From NCBI GenBank assembly GCA_034422835.1, contig DAOUJJ010000014.1, forward strand, positions 1 to 64,000: a stretch of DNA of 64,000 bases, in the 5' to 3' direction. The notes beneath the pieces were generated by a model. That model did no database searches. It was given only the letters and a program-made list of their open reading frames with translations, and was not told the origin of the DNA. A program made the position numbers and the translations under genes. This DNA comes from VXMO01 sp034422835 (GTDB lineage: Bacteria; Chloroflexota; Dehalococcoidia; UBA6926). Position 1 is the stretch's first letter. The number at the start of each line of letters is the position of its first letter. Below are positions 51,215 to 59,685 of this stretch, in pieces.

Positions 51215-51648
51215 TTATCCCTGACGTCAACCTGCTCGTCTTCACATACAATTCTGATGCGCCGTCTCATGACGACGCCTTTCGTTGGTGGGAAGATCTG
51301 CTTGGCGGCAACGAGATGATAGGCATCCCTTGGGTTGTCGTTGCCGGATTCGTGCGCCTGATAACGAGCCGTTCTAGTATGGTGCAGCCTGCGACACCCC
51401 CGCAGGCCTTGGATACCGTGGATGAGTGGTTCACTTATCCACACGTCACGCCAATAAACCCTGGCGCCCGCCACTTGGCGCTCTTTCGGCGGGCGCTTGA
51501 GGCGGCCGGCGTCGGAGGAAATCTTGTGACCGACGCCCACATAGCCGCTCTCGCCATGGAGTATCAGGCCGAGGTCCACTCCAACGACAACGACTTTGCC
51601 AGATTCCCCGGCCTCCGCTGGCATAACCCGCTGACAGCAACCCGGTAG
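51211..51648 (+). CDS. vapC: VapC-like PIN-domain ribonuclease toxin
   Basis: A 145-residue PIN protein. Catalytic acidic residues are seen in MIIPDVNLLVFTYN (Asp5), LVTDAHIAALAME and NDNDFARFPG. The family cleaves tRNA or rRNA. The GTG start is coupled to vapB. Its end lies three bases from the convergent MaoC-like gene. Confidence 0.92.
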   Translation: MIIPDVNLLVFTYNSDAPSHDDAFRWWEDLLGGNEMIGIPWVVVAGFVRLITSRSSMVQPATPPQALDTVDEWFTYPHVTPINPGARHLALFRRALEAAGVGGNLVTDAHIAALAMEYQAEVHSNDNDFARFPGLRWHNPLTATR

Positions 51649-51651
51649 CGG

Positions 51652-52077
51652 TTATCCCCTGCTCGGCAGCGCAACGGTCGCGTTGCCGGGCGTGACGGCC
51701 TCGCCGCGCTGGTTGGTGATGGCGAGGTCCACGTCCACAAGATGGCGGCCGTTCTCCTCGCGCTTGCCGGTGACACGGCCCGAAACGGTCAGGGTGTCGC
51801 CCTTGTAGTTGATGCCGCGGTACTGCGCATTGACGAACACGATGTCGCCGTCGTCGCCGATCCATTCACGCAGCGCGCTGTGCAGATACGAATACCGCAG
51901 CGGCCCCTCGCCGAATGCCGCCTGCTGCCCGTTCGCGCGGGCATCGTCGTCGTCCATGTGCATCGGCACGAACTCATCGTTCACCGAGGCCCACCGATTC
52001 CAGTTCATGAGCGTCGTCGTGCGAGAGAACGCCGGAATCTCCGCTCCCTCCTCAAGATCCTGCCAATAAAGCGTCAT
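51652..52077 (-). CDS. MaoC-like hydratase subunit
   Basis: A 142-residue single hot-dog domain. NDEFVPMHMDDDDARANGQQ holds the hydratase-2 Asp/His pair, followed by GPLRYSYLHSALREWIG. ATG 52077 has GGGAGG upstream. It probably pairs with the FAS1-like dehydratase encoded 110 bases upstream to form one active (R)-specific enoyl-CoA hydratase, as in HadAB or ChsH1-ChsH2 type enzymes. Confidence 0.85.
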   Translation of the reverse strand: MTLYWQDLEEGAEIPAFSRTTTLMNWNRWASVNDEFVPMHMDDDDARANGQQAAFGEGPLRYSYLHSALREWIGDDGDIVFVNAQYRGINYKGDTLTVSGRVTGKREENGRHLVDVDLAITNQRGEAVTPGNATVALPSRG

Positions 52078-52091
52078 CGTCTTGCCTCCCA

Positions 52092-52160
52092 CCCGTCATT
52101 CCCGCCCTCACCTGTCATTCCGAGCGCAGTCGAGGAATCTAAAGTCTCATTGCGCCAACC
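52092..52160. repeat. Composite intergenic repeat, families A (partial) and B
   Basis: CCGTCATTCCCGCCCTCACC, a truncated family-A piece, is joined to a family-B unit (TGTCATTCCGAGCGCAGTCG, then AGGAATCTAAAGTCTCATTG). It lies between the two hydratase-subunit genes. Confidence 0.75.
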
Positions 52161-52187
52161 AAACCCCGTACCACAAACCCCACGTCT

Positions 52188-52721
52188 CTAGTAAAGGATG
52201 TTGTTCGTCCTGAACACGCGCACCAGCTCCCCGTTCTGGTTCGTCATACGCTCCTCAACGACGTAGAACAGCATCAGCCCCAGCCCGCCCTGCCGCTCAT
52301 ACACCTCCGTCAGTTTCAGGATGGACGTGATGACGTCACCGGGGCGGATGGGGGTGTGGTACTCCGACGATGAGCCGGCGTAGAGATACCGCTCCGGCGC
52401 GCCGGGCGGCCGCAGGTTGCGCGCCTCCTCAAGCTCTCCCTGAGCATCGTCGATGTGCGTGGGCTGCGGGCCGATGTGCGCCCGCCCGACCATCCAGCCG
52501 AAGGGGTTGAACTCATCCGGCGCGACGATCCCGCCGAAGCGGGTCTCCCTGGCATACTCCTCGTCCCAGAAGCGGCGCGGCGGCACCTCCGGCCAATACG
52601 CGGCGATGGCGAACCGCCGTATCTCACTCTCGGACACCGGCGGCGAGACAAGCGGCGGACTCTCCGTCCCGATATACGCCTCAACCTCCGGCGTTATGTA
52701 CGTCTCAGGTTCAGATGCCAT
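52188..52721 (-). CDS. FAS1-like MaoC N-terminal dehydratase subunit
   Basis: A 177-residue hot-dog protein: ESEIRRFAIAAYWPEVPPRR, PDEFNPFGWMVGRAHIG, YLYAGSSSEYHTPIRPGDVI and VVEERMTNQNGELV. It matches the N-terminal (MaoC_dehydratas_N/FAS1-like) half, which lacks the complete catalytic motif and needs a MaoC partner. The partner gene follows on the same strand. Confidence 0.87.
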   Translation of the reverse strand: MASEPETYITPEVEAYIGTESPPLVSPPVSESEIRRFAIAAYWPEVPPRRFWDEEYARETRFGGIVAPDEFNPFGWMVGRAHIGPQPTHIDDAQGELEEARNLRPPGAPERYLYAGSSSEYHTPIRPGDVITSILKLTEVYERQGGLGLMLFYVVEERMTNQNGELVRVFRTNNILY

Positions 52722-52856
52722 AGCGATGCCCCCTCTCCCCAGCGGCTACGCCGTCCATTCTAGACCCCAACGCCGTCGGCTGCCGCATTGTGACCCGAGC
52801 GCGCGGGTGCGCAATGCGCGGAGTAGTACAATGCTCACATACACGTGGAGGAATCT

Positions 52857-53153
52857 GTGACGCAAGTTTCTGAGCAACAGGGCGAAGGGATCGGCGAATT
52901 AAGGGCACGCGTCGCCGCGTTGGAGGCTCAAGTGGCTCGCTTGGAGGCGAATTCGGCGGAGCAGGTGATTGTTCTCCGGGAGATTACCGAGGACCAGGCG
53001 CGGGCCGAAATCACTGACCTCTTTCGTGGCGGGGAAACCTTGTACTACTCCGACATTTCCGAGCGGCTACGGATCGACCTGGAAACGGTTGTGGCAATCT
53101 GCCGTGAGTTGCAGGAGGAAGGGGTGGTACGGGTCGATGACGACGCTCAGTAA
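52857..53153 (+). CDS. Coiled-coil protein with winged-helix-like end
   Basis: A 98-residue protein starting at GTG 52857, five bases after GGAGG. Residues 10-35 form a heptad coiled coil (IGELRARVAALEAQVARLEA). The C-terminal part (AEITDLFRGGETLYYSDISE, LETVVAICRELQEEGVVRVD) looks like a winged helix. It could be a small dimeric regulator. It overlaps the next small frame by 17 bases. Confidence 0.7.
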   Translation: MTQVSEQQGEGIGELRARVAALEAQVARLEANSAEQVIVLREITEDQARAEITDLFRGGETLYYSDISERLRIDLETVVAICRELQEEGVVRVDDDAQ

Positions 53154-53325
53154 CATCGGAGACGCCCTACGGGGCTACCGCATCGCCGTCACCGCGCGGC
53201 GGCTAAGCAGGCCCACTGTCGTGAATCAATCTGGTCGCCATAATGCGAGCCGCATTATCGCCCGAGACAACGTCTACTGCGTGATCGAAATGCCGCTAAC
53301 GGCAAGGCCACCCAAGACGTCCTGA
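53137..53325 (+). CDS. Small hypothetical protein
   Basis: A 62-residue frame from ATG 53137: MTTLSNIGDALRGYRIAVTA, then basic and polar residues to the end. It overlaps the coiled-coil gene, as coupled genes do. No family or membrane segment is seen, and it may be spurious. Confidence 0.35.
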   Translation: MTTLSNIGDALRGYRIAVTARRLSRPTVVNQSGRHNASRIIARDNVYCVIEMPLTARPPKTS

Positions 53326-53355
53326 GCGCCCCCACCCGTCATTCACGCCCTCACT

Positions 53356-53384
53356 CCGTCATTCCCGCGAAAGCGGGAATCTAG
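53356..53384. repeat. Palindromic intergenic repeat, family A
   Basis: CCGTC plus the ATTCCCGCGAAAGCGGGAAT core and CTAG. Upstream (53336-53352) a degenerate half copy is visible. It lies in the 128-base gap between convergent genes. Confidence 0.78.
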
Positions 53385-53453
53385 GACTTACTCTGCCAGC
53401 CCACATTGAGGATGCGAGACGACGTGCTAATGCCCTCGGGGGTAAATTTGAGG

Positions 53454-54140
53454 CTACTCTTCTTCAATCATTGCGCCTGTCTTGTACGCTCTCAACCAGA
53501 TGCTCAATGCCAAAGCCGCGCCCAGAATCATTGGTGGTAAGAGAGCGGGAAGTCCTTCAACGCCAAGGTACGAGACTATAAGCAGCATGATGAAACCGGT
53601 GACCCCAGCCAGAATCAAACAACCTGTAAGGATCTTTTCACGCTTGGTGTAGAAGCGGGACTTCCTGAACTTCCGTACTACGTCAGACTGACTAGTGCGC
53701 TGAGTCGCTGCACTGAACTCACGCTGAGAAACGCGTCGACGCGGGGGTGTCAGTGGCTGGGACGGAATAAGTCTCGAATAGCGAGACCTGAACTCCTGAT
53801 CAGTCTGAATTCCTTTACGCATATTGCAAGAACGACAAATGACTTGAAGGTTGTCTCTGTCATTGGAACCGCCTCGCACCACAGGAGTCATGTGGTCGAT
53901 CTCAAACGCGTAGGCAGGCTGACGGTGGCCGCAATAGGCGCAAGTGCTCTGCTGTCGCCTCATCAAGTCTTGCTTCAAACCTTTGGGCCACGGTATCCGT
54001 TCGGTAGGGCGAACCCGGCGCTCATCGGACCGGGCTATGAGCATAATCCTTATTAGTACGTCTGCTGTCCAAAGCGAAACTAAAGCCGTCCAAGTCAGAA
54101 CTACTTGGAGGATATTCTGTACGTGCTGCCACCATTTCAC
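53454..54140 (-). CDS. Membrane-tethered HNH nuclease-like protein
   Basis: A 228-residue protein starting at GTG 54140, whose GTGA overlaps the upstream stop. An N-terminal hydrophobic segment (ILQVVLTWTALVSLWTADVL) is followed by a cytoplasmic HNH module (STCAYCGHRQ, FEIDHMTPVVRGGSNDRDNL, VICRSCNMRKG). Both zinc CxxC pairs and the catalytic His are present. Two further hydrophobic segments (ILTGCLILAGVTGFIMLLIV, LPPMILGAALALSIWLRAYK) lie at the C-terminus. HNH enzymes are usually soluble, so membrane anchoring is unusual. Base composition is less GC-rich than its neighbours. Confidence 0.78.
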   Translation of the reverse strand: MKWWQHVQNILQVVLTWTALVSLWTADVLIRIMLIARSDERRVRPTERIPWPKGLKQDLMRRQQSTCAYCGHRQPAYAFEIDHMTPVVRGGSNDRDNLQVICRSCNMRKGIQTDQEFRSRYSRLIPSQPLTPPRRRVSQREFSAATQRTSQSDVVRKFRKSRFYTKREKILTGCLILAGVTGFIMLLIVSYLGVEGLPALLPPMILGAALALSIWLRAYKTGAMIEEE

Positions 54141-54376
54141 GGCAGAACATCCTTGTACCAACCTGGAGACAACAGATTTACGACGAAGAAGAATGCAATA
54201 GTTGCCGCCACGACACCACCAATCAGAGCCGAGTTTCTCCAATTACGTGTAAGCCAGAAGGCTGCCCCGAAAGTTACTAAACCACTTGGGACAGCCCACC
54301 ACAGAGCGCCGCTGGCAATCACAAGGCCAATTAGTATGATTGCCGCAAGCAACGTCCAGCGTTGATCCTCTTTCAT
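54137..54376 (-). CDS. Small two-to-three-segment membrane protein
   Basis: A 79-residue hydrophobic protein: WTLLAAIILIGLVIASGALW, then VPSGLVTFGAAFWLTRNWRN, then ALIGGVVAATIAFFFVVNLL. It starts at ATG 54376 and is coupled by a GTGA overlap to the membrane HNH gene. A conserved pair is likely. The function is unknown. Confidence 0.65.
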   Translation of the reverse strand: MKEDQRWTLLAAIILIGLVIASGALWWAVPSGLVTFGAAFWLTRNWRNSALIGGVVAATIAFFFVVNLLSPGWYKDVLP

Positions 54377-54515
54377 CCTTGTCACCAATTCTTTGGGATA
54401 AAAGTTGCAGGCGCAACCTGTTACGGAAAACTATTGTTGATCAAATAAGTGGCAGGAAGCAATCTGTATAGCTCGTCCATTCTCTCTGAGGAAGATAAGG
54501 CAGTGGAGCAGAAGC

Positions 54516-55706
54516 CTACCGCGGCAAACCCAGACCCCGCTGCGCAATGATGTTCAACTCAATCTCCCGGCCGCCGCCCGCAAAGCGGTTCATCCAGCTC
54601 AGATAGGAATTCACCTGCGGGTAGCCGTTCATCGGCGCTCGCGGATCGCCCACGTTGAAGATGCCGGACTCCCGCAGAAGCCGGTTCAAAGCCCCGAACA
54701 CGGTGGGCGTCATTTCGTCGTGGAACAGCTTGGAGAATGCCGACTCCATCGCCGGAACCTCGCCCTTGCTCTGGATCCACGCCACCTGGTACGAGATCAT
54801 CCTCCCAAGCTCGATCAACACCCGTGCGTCCGCCAAAACGTGCCGCGCGATGGGATCGTCCGTGATACGCGAGCCGTCTTTCATGGGCGTCTCACGTGCA
54901 AAGTCCAAAAAATTCTCCAAATCGCGGAGGCGGTATGACGGGGCCTCAACGTTGGACCGCTCGAACGACATATTCGTCATGGCGGCGTACCATCCACGAT
55001 TCAGCTCTCCCACCAGGTTGCGTGAAGGCACCCGCGCGCCGTCCAAAAATACCTCGACCCATCGCTGTTTTCCGAGAGCGTCGAACAGCGGCCTGAGCGT
55101 GATTCCGGGGTCGTGCATATCGACGATGAAATACGAGATGCCGCGGTGCTTGGGGGCCTGCGGATCGGTTCGGACGAGGTAATGGCCGATGTCCGCCATG
55201 TGCCCGCCGGTGTTCCAGATCTTCTGTCCGGTGATGACCCAATCGTCGCCATCCTGTACGGCGCGGGTCTGCAGGCTGCCGAGGTCTGCCCCCGCGTTCG
55301 GCTCGCTGAAACCCTGCGAGAAGTTGATCAACTCGCCGCTCGCGATCTTGCCGAGTATTTCTTCCTTCTGCCAGTCCTGCCCGTAGTACATGAGGGTATG
55401 GGCGAAGAAGGTGGGCGTGGTGACGGGAGAGCCGCGATACGCCGCCTCCTCGCGGTAGGCCAACACGCGGCTCAGCGGCGCGTTCTGCCCGCCGAACTCC
55501 TCTGGCCAGTGCATGGTGTACCAGCCGCGGTCGGCCAGCTTCTTGGTGTACTCGTGGATGCGCCGGTCATCCTCGACGTGATGGACGTCATAGGAATAGA
55601 CGGAGTTGCTGAACGAGTCGATGCCCTGGGCGTCCCACTCGCTCTCAACGAAGTTCTTTACCTCGTAGCGAAGCTGCTGATCCTCGGCAGTGAATCTGAA
55701 ATCCAT
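54516..55706 (-). CDS. Acyl-CoA dehydrogenase (paralogue 1)
   Basis: A 396-residue flavoprotein oxidising acyl-CoA to enoyl-CoA. FAD and substrate motifs are FSQGFSEPNAGADLGSLQTR and DDWVITGQKIWNTGG; the C-terminus is YLSWMNRFAGGGREIELNII. It closely resembles the protein at 59686-60876 along its whole length. ATG 55706 was chosen at MDFRFT. The upstream operator-like repeat (55752-55777) is shared with the Ltp2-like gene. Confidence 0.93.
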   Translation of the reverse strand: MDFRFTAEDQQLRYEVKNFVESEWDAQGIDSFSNSVYSYDVHHVEDDRRIHEYTKKLADRGWYTMHWPEEFGGQNAPLSRVLAYREEAAYRGSPVTTPTFFAHTLMYYGQDWQKEEILGKIASGELINFSQGFSEPNAGADLGSLQTRAVQDGDDWVITGQKIWNTGGHMADIGHYLVRTDPQAPKHRGISYFIVDMHDPGITLRPLFDALGKQRWVEVFLDGARVPSRNLVGELNRGWYAAMTNMSFERSNVEAPSYRLRDLENFLDFARETPMKDGSRITDDPIARHVLADARVLIELGRMISYQVAWIQSKGEVPAMESAFSKLFHDEMTPTVFGALNRLLRESGIFNVGDPRAPMNGYPQVNSYLSWMNRFAGGGREIELNIIAQRGLGLPR

Positions 55707-55751
55707 CGCTCCCCCCGATTCGTCTTGGACGGTGCCCCCATTGCGCACACA

Positions 55752-55777
55752 GTGACATAAGTAGGGCAGGATGTCAC
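55752..55777. promoter_or_regulatory. Shared inverted-repeat motif upstream of acyl-CoA dehydrogenase
   Basis: GTGACA ... TGTCAC with an internal AGGGCAGG, one base shorter than the copy at 50863-50889. It is 46 bases from the start codon, against 51 bases for the other copy. Confidence 0.55.
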
Positions 55778-55849
55778 GAGGGGGGGGCGTATTTGACAGG
55801 CGTGAGAGTGAAGTTGCCCGGGCCGATGGAACCTCAGCGACGTGCTCCG

Positions 55850-57064
55850 CTAAAAGCACCCGGCCTGGTCTTCTGCTGGGGTAACTGTGTATATCACGGC
55901 ATACGACGGAGATAAATCCTCGTAGGCGATATGTTCGGCTAATGAGAGGTAGTAGCCCCCTGGGCGCTCGGTGAGCCACCGGTATTCTGCAACTCGACTG
56001 GTGCCTTCTATCCAGCACTTCTCTAACGCTGTGCCATCTGAATCGTACAGACTGACATCCGTCACTTGTGACGAGTGGTACTCCAGCAAAATGACTGGGT
56101 GCTGACCATCGGGAACTTGCAGACGGTACCAATCTGCAGCACCATCGAAAGTGAGCTCCCCTTCTACACGCTCGTTAAGCCGTAATGGCCTGGCTTCCCG
56201 AATTCGTTCACCAAGGTCATCTTGTTTCGTCAGAGTCAATGTATAGTCGCCCGTCCGGTTTCTGATTCCGTTGACCAACACGTAATGAGCCTTGGTATCC
56301 TGCGCAGTCCACACAAATTGGGAGGCACGGTCTCCTAAAGTATAGAGTCCGCTATATCTTGGTGACCAATTCTTCCATTCGACAACCTGGACAGAATGAT
56401 TAGGCGAGCCGCCTTCCGCTGAAATTTCATACGTCTGCCCTTGGACAGCTTCGAATGTGAACCAGTCCTGGTCGCCGGCGACATCGATATTTCCCGGGGT
56501 AGAGGAGTCGACGGCAATTGGCACGGCGTCTCTCAGGTGATTTGGGTGATCATCAGCGAAATTGGTAACGCTAATCGTGTAGGTGCCTTCGGTCCCCAGA
56601 ATCGAGTCACCGCTCTGGGATACCCCGGAAACATTGAAATAATGGGTGCCTGTCGCGCGGGCGGTCCACGGAAACGTGTGAGTTCTCCAGATGCATGAGA
56701 AGAGGGAACAGTCGAGGCCAAACACAGAACCGGAACGGGCACTGCCAAGCCTTGAACTGTTAACAATGTACGAAGGTGATTCATCAGGATCAATGACCCA
56801 GACAGCCGACTGGGACAGAGCCCCCGCTTTGAGTGAGATTAGGTAGCTTTGGCCAGCCTCGGCAGGGAAGCTAAACCAATCAGTGTCATAGTCGTGGATG
56901 TCATAGTTGTGATGAATTTGCCCTCTTGCCGTGTCGCCAACGCCAAGCGACGTTGCTGTTCGCTCGTCATCACCATGAAAGTCGCCTGCGCCACGGAAAT
57001 CACTTGCCACAAAACCCACGGCAAGCAGCACAAGAAAAATTGTCACCCGCGCAACCCGCTTCAT
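55850..57064 (-). CDS. Secreted protein with repeated PPC-like domains
   Basis: A 404-residue exported protein. Residues 1-22 form a signal peptide (VARVTIFLVLLAVGFVAS). Three pre-peptidase C-terminal-like beta domains follow, each with a D-x-DWF or ADWY motif (YDTDWFSFPAEAGQSYLISL; GDQDWFTFEAVQGQTYEISA; DGAADWYRLQVPDGQHPVIL) and a later GxYTIS/TL strand. No protease domain is present. Its composition is more AT-rich than the surrounding genes, which may mean recent acquisition. It is probably a surface or secreted binding protein. Confidence 0.82.
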   Translation of the reverse strand: MKRVARVTIFLVLLAVGFVASDFRGAGDFHGDDERTATSLGVGDTARGQIHHNYDIHDYDTDWFSFPAEAGQSYLISLKAGALSQSAVWVIDPDESPSYIVNSSRLGSARSGSVFGLDCSLFSCIWRTHTFPWTARATGTHYFNVSGVSQSGDSILGTEGTYTISVTNFADDHPNHLRDAVPIAVDSSTPGNIDVAGDQDWFTFEAVQGQTYEISAEGGSPNHSVQVVEWKNWSPRYSGLYTLGDRASQFVWTAQDTKAHYVLVNGIRNRTGDYTLTLTKQDDLGERIREARPLRLNERVEGELTFDGAADWYRLQVPDGQHPVILLEYHSSQVTDVSLYDSDGTALEKCWIEGTSRVAEYRWLTERPGGYYLSLAEHIAYEDLSPSYAVIYTVTPAEDQAGCF

Positions 57065-57121
57065 GAGGCCCAACTCTCGGATTCACCGTCCGTAGTAGGC
57101 CAGTATAGTCGGATTCCCTCT

Positions 57122-59533
57122 TCACACCAGCACGCCGGCCTTTGTCAGTTCCTCTGCCTCATCGCTCTTGATGCCAAGCACCCGCTCCAGTACCTCCGCC
57201 GTGTGTTGGCCTGTGAGCGGCGCGGGCAGGCGCACCTGCCCCGGTGTCTCCGTGAGCCGCACGGTCATTCCCGGGTGCTGGAGTTTGCCCGGCCACGGAT
57301 GGTCGATTTCCACGACGTACCCCCGCGATCGCAGATGCGGATCGTGATAGAGGTCCTCGCCGGACGCGACGATGGCCGCCTTGACGCCCACCTTCTGGCA
57401 CGCCTGCATCACCTGTCCCGGCGTGCGGACGGATGCCCATTCGCTGATGGCGGCGTCGATTTCATCGTGCAGGGCGTGGCGCGACTCTCTCGCCGCGGTC
57501 TTGTCGCGCAGGTCAGCCGGCAGCGCCATGCCCATGAGTTTGGCCAGCGCCTGCCATTCCTCGTCCGATTCGCACGAGATGGCCACCCACTTGTCATCGC
57601 CCCTGCACGCATACACGCCTTGCGGCGCGGCGTGTGGACTGCGGTTGCCGATGGGCTGCGGCGTCTCTCCATTAACGGTGTGTTCAAGGATGGCCGTGCC
57701 CATCATCGCCGCGGCGGAGTCGATCTGTGTGAGTTCGATGTGCTGACCCTCGCCGGACCGCTCACGCTCATGCAGCGCCGCCATCACGGAAAGGGCAAGA
57801 TGGCCTGCCGTCACGTAGTCCGTGTACGCCTGCTTGGGTCGCTCATTCACGTCGGAGCCGGCATGCCCCCACAGCGTTGAGATGCCCGCGAACGCGCCGA
57901 TGCAACCGCCATAGGCAAAGTAGTCGCGGATCGGCCCCTCGTATCCGTAGCCCGGGGCGCTCAGCACGATGATGCGCGGGTTGACCTTCCTGAGATCCTC
58001 GTATGCCATGCCCCATCGAGGCAGGGTGGCGTAATGGAAATTCTCCAGCACAATGTCGCTCTCCGCGACCAGCCGCCTGAAAACGTCTTTGCCCTCTTCC
58101 GAATGGAGGTCGAGCGCGATTGAATACTTGTTGCGGTTGATCTCTGCGTACATCGTGTTGGAGCGGAGCCAGGCGTCATAATCGGCCTGTTCGAGGATTC
58201 GCCCCTCAGGGAACTTGGTGGACTCGATGCGAATGACCTCCGCTCCGAAATCGGCCAGATAGCGAGCGCCGTATGGCCCCGCCCAGGATTTCGTCAGATC
58301 GACAATCCGAACGCCCTCAAGCGGCAGCGCGCGTTCAGCGGCGGCGGAGTCTGCAGGCAAAACGCGGCCGTTCTCGTGCGGGCGGGCAGAGATTGCTGCT
58401 AAATCGTCGTTATGCTGGCCGATAGTTGGGGCAGGCCCTTTGATTTCCCACGGCGTCCGGCTCAGCCGGAACGGCGCGCCCTGCGATGCGTACGTGCCGA
58501 TAACGGGGTCATCAACCTCCGTCATGACATTGCGCGCGATGGTGTGCGGGTGATTGATGAGTCCGACAATGTCATTCACCGGCCCGGCGGGGATGCGGCG
58601 CGGAATGGAACCCTCAAGGAACTCCTGCACGGTCATCGACCGCGTGAATTCGCACATGCGCTCATCAAGGAACTCGACCGATTCCGCCCGAAGCGCCTGA
58701 TCCTCAAACATCTCGTCCATGATCAGCGGGTCCTCGGTCCATTCCGCGAACGCCTTCCACTGGTGCGGCAGGATGAGCGACATCAGTATCCAGCCGTCGG
58801 AGCAGGGGAAGTAGTTGGTGGGGCGTCCGCCGCTCAGCCCGCCGACCCGCTGGACAATCTCGCCATAAGAGCCGTAGTAGACAAGGTTGAAATACTCGTG
58901 CGCCACAACATCCTGCAGGGAGACATCCACCTCCTGTCCGCGTCCGCCGTTCCGCACGTGCCACCACGCCAGCAGCGTTCCATAGGCGGCATGCAGCGCC
59001 GTCATCTGCACTCCCTGGTAGTGGGGCTGCGTGGCGGGCAGGCCGTCGCGTTCACCCTCCATGAACGTCATGCCGCCCGCCGCGCCCGCGGTGAAATCGT
59101 TGCCCGCGAAACCGGCGTGGATTCCCTTACGGCCATATGGCGTGACGGTGGTCAGGATCAGGTTGGGATTGATGGTCGTCAGGGAGGCGAAGTCGAGGCC
59201 GTGCGACTCCAGTTCCTGCTGATTGAACGATGTCATCAGGACATCCGCGTTCGGAAGCAGCGACTCCCGGAGGACGGTCAGGCCTTCTTCCGTGTCGAGG
59301 TCGAGGACGACGCTGCGCTTGCCGAGATTGAACCGCAGGAAATAGAGACTGCGCGGCTCGGTGGTCGGGCGAGTCGGGTGGGGCGCGATGTGGCGTGACG
59401 GGCTGCCGCCCGGCGGCTCGATAAGCGTCACATCCGCGCCAAGATCGACGAGATGCCGTCCGACGGGTTCAATAAGTTCGCCCGCGATCTCCAGCACGCG
59501 CAGTCCGCTCAACGGCGCAGTATCTGTAGCCAT
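57122..59533 (-). CDS. Tandem CaiB/BaiF family III CoA-transferase
   Basis: An 802-residue protein made of two family III CoA-transferase halves. Half 1 (1 to about 395) starts LSGLRVLEIAGELIEPVGRH and has GGRGQEVDVSLQDVVAHEYF. Half 2 (about 405-802) starts LEGVRIVDLTKSWAGPYGAR and has SGEGQHIELTQIDSAAAMMG. The aspartate at the usual catalytic position is present in both (SLQD and TQID). These enzymes move CoA between carboxylic acids; normal members are about 400 residues and dimeric. ATG 59533 was chosen. Confidence 0.93.
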   Translation of the reverse strand: MATDTAPLSGLRVLEIAGELIEPVGRHLVDLGADVTLIEPPGGSPSRHIAPHPTRPTTEPRSLYFLRFNLGKRSVVLDLDTEEGLTVLRESLLPNADVLMTSFNQQELESHGLDFASLTTINPNLILTTVTPYGRKGIHAGFAGNDFTAGAAGGMTFMEGERDGLPATQPHYQGVQMTALHAAYGTLLAWWHVRNGGRGQEVDVSLQDVVAHEYFNLVYYGSYGEIVQRVGGLSGGRPTNYFPCSDGWILMSLILPHQWKAFAEWTEDPLIMDEMFEDQALRAESVEFLDERMCEFTRSMTVQEFLEGSIPRRIPAGPVNDIVGLINHPHTIARNVMTEVDDPVIGTYASQGAPFRLSRTPWEIKGPAPTIGQHNDDLAAISARPHENGRVLPADSAAAERALPLEGVRIVDLTKSWAGPYGARYLADFGAEVIRIESTKFPEGRILEQADYDAWLRSNTMYAEINRNKYSIALDLHSEEGKDVFRRLVAESDIVLENFHYATLPRWGMAYEDLRKVNPRIIVLSAPGYGYEGPIRDYFAYGGCIGAFAGISTLWGHAGSDVNERPKQAYTDYVTAGHLALSVMAALHERERSGEGQHIELTQIDSAAAMMGTAILEHTVNGETPQPIGNRSPHAAPQGVYACRGDDKWVAISCESDEEWQALAKLMGMALPADLRDKTAARESRHALHDEIDAAISEWASVRTPGQVMQACQKVGVKAAIVASGEDLYHDPHLRSRGYVVEIDHPWPGKLQHPGMTVRLTETPGQVRLPAPLTGQHTAEVLERVLGIKSDEAEELTKAGVLV

Positions 59534-59551
59534 AAGCCTTTGCCCCCCAAT

Positions 59552-59577
59552 CGCCGCTACTATGCGCCCGTTTATAT
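59552..59577. promoter_or_regulatory. Shared 26-base motif upstream of the CaiB-type gene
   Basis: Core ACTATGCGCCCGTTT. It differs at two of 26 bases from 60908-60933. On the minus strand it gives CATAGT as a -10 with TTGCCC 17 bases upstream. It lies 19 bases from the start codon. Confidence 0.5.
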
Positions 59578-59604
59578 CTTGGGGCAAGACCTAACCTCTT
59601 CCCT

Positions 59605-59671
59605 CATACCGGCGAAAGCCGGTACCCATCAGGTTGAGCCCTCCGTCATTCCCGCGAAAGCGGGAATCTGA
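59605..59671. repeat. Adjacent intergenic palindromes
   Basis: The first palindrome has TACCGGCGAAAGCCGGTA. The second, at 59643-59671, is a family-A unit with ATTCCCGCGAAAGCGGGAAT. Both share the GCGAAAGC loop region. They lie between the CaiB-type gene and the acyl-CoA dehydrogenase. Confidence 0.75.
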
Positions 59672-59685
59672 ATCTCATTGCGCAG

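Noticed and set aside
58412..59398. Long plus-strand frame opposite the CaiB-type gene
   Set aside because: Arg/His-rich shadow of a strongly conserved coding sequence.
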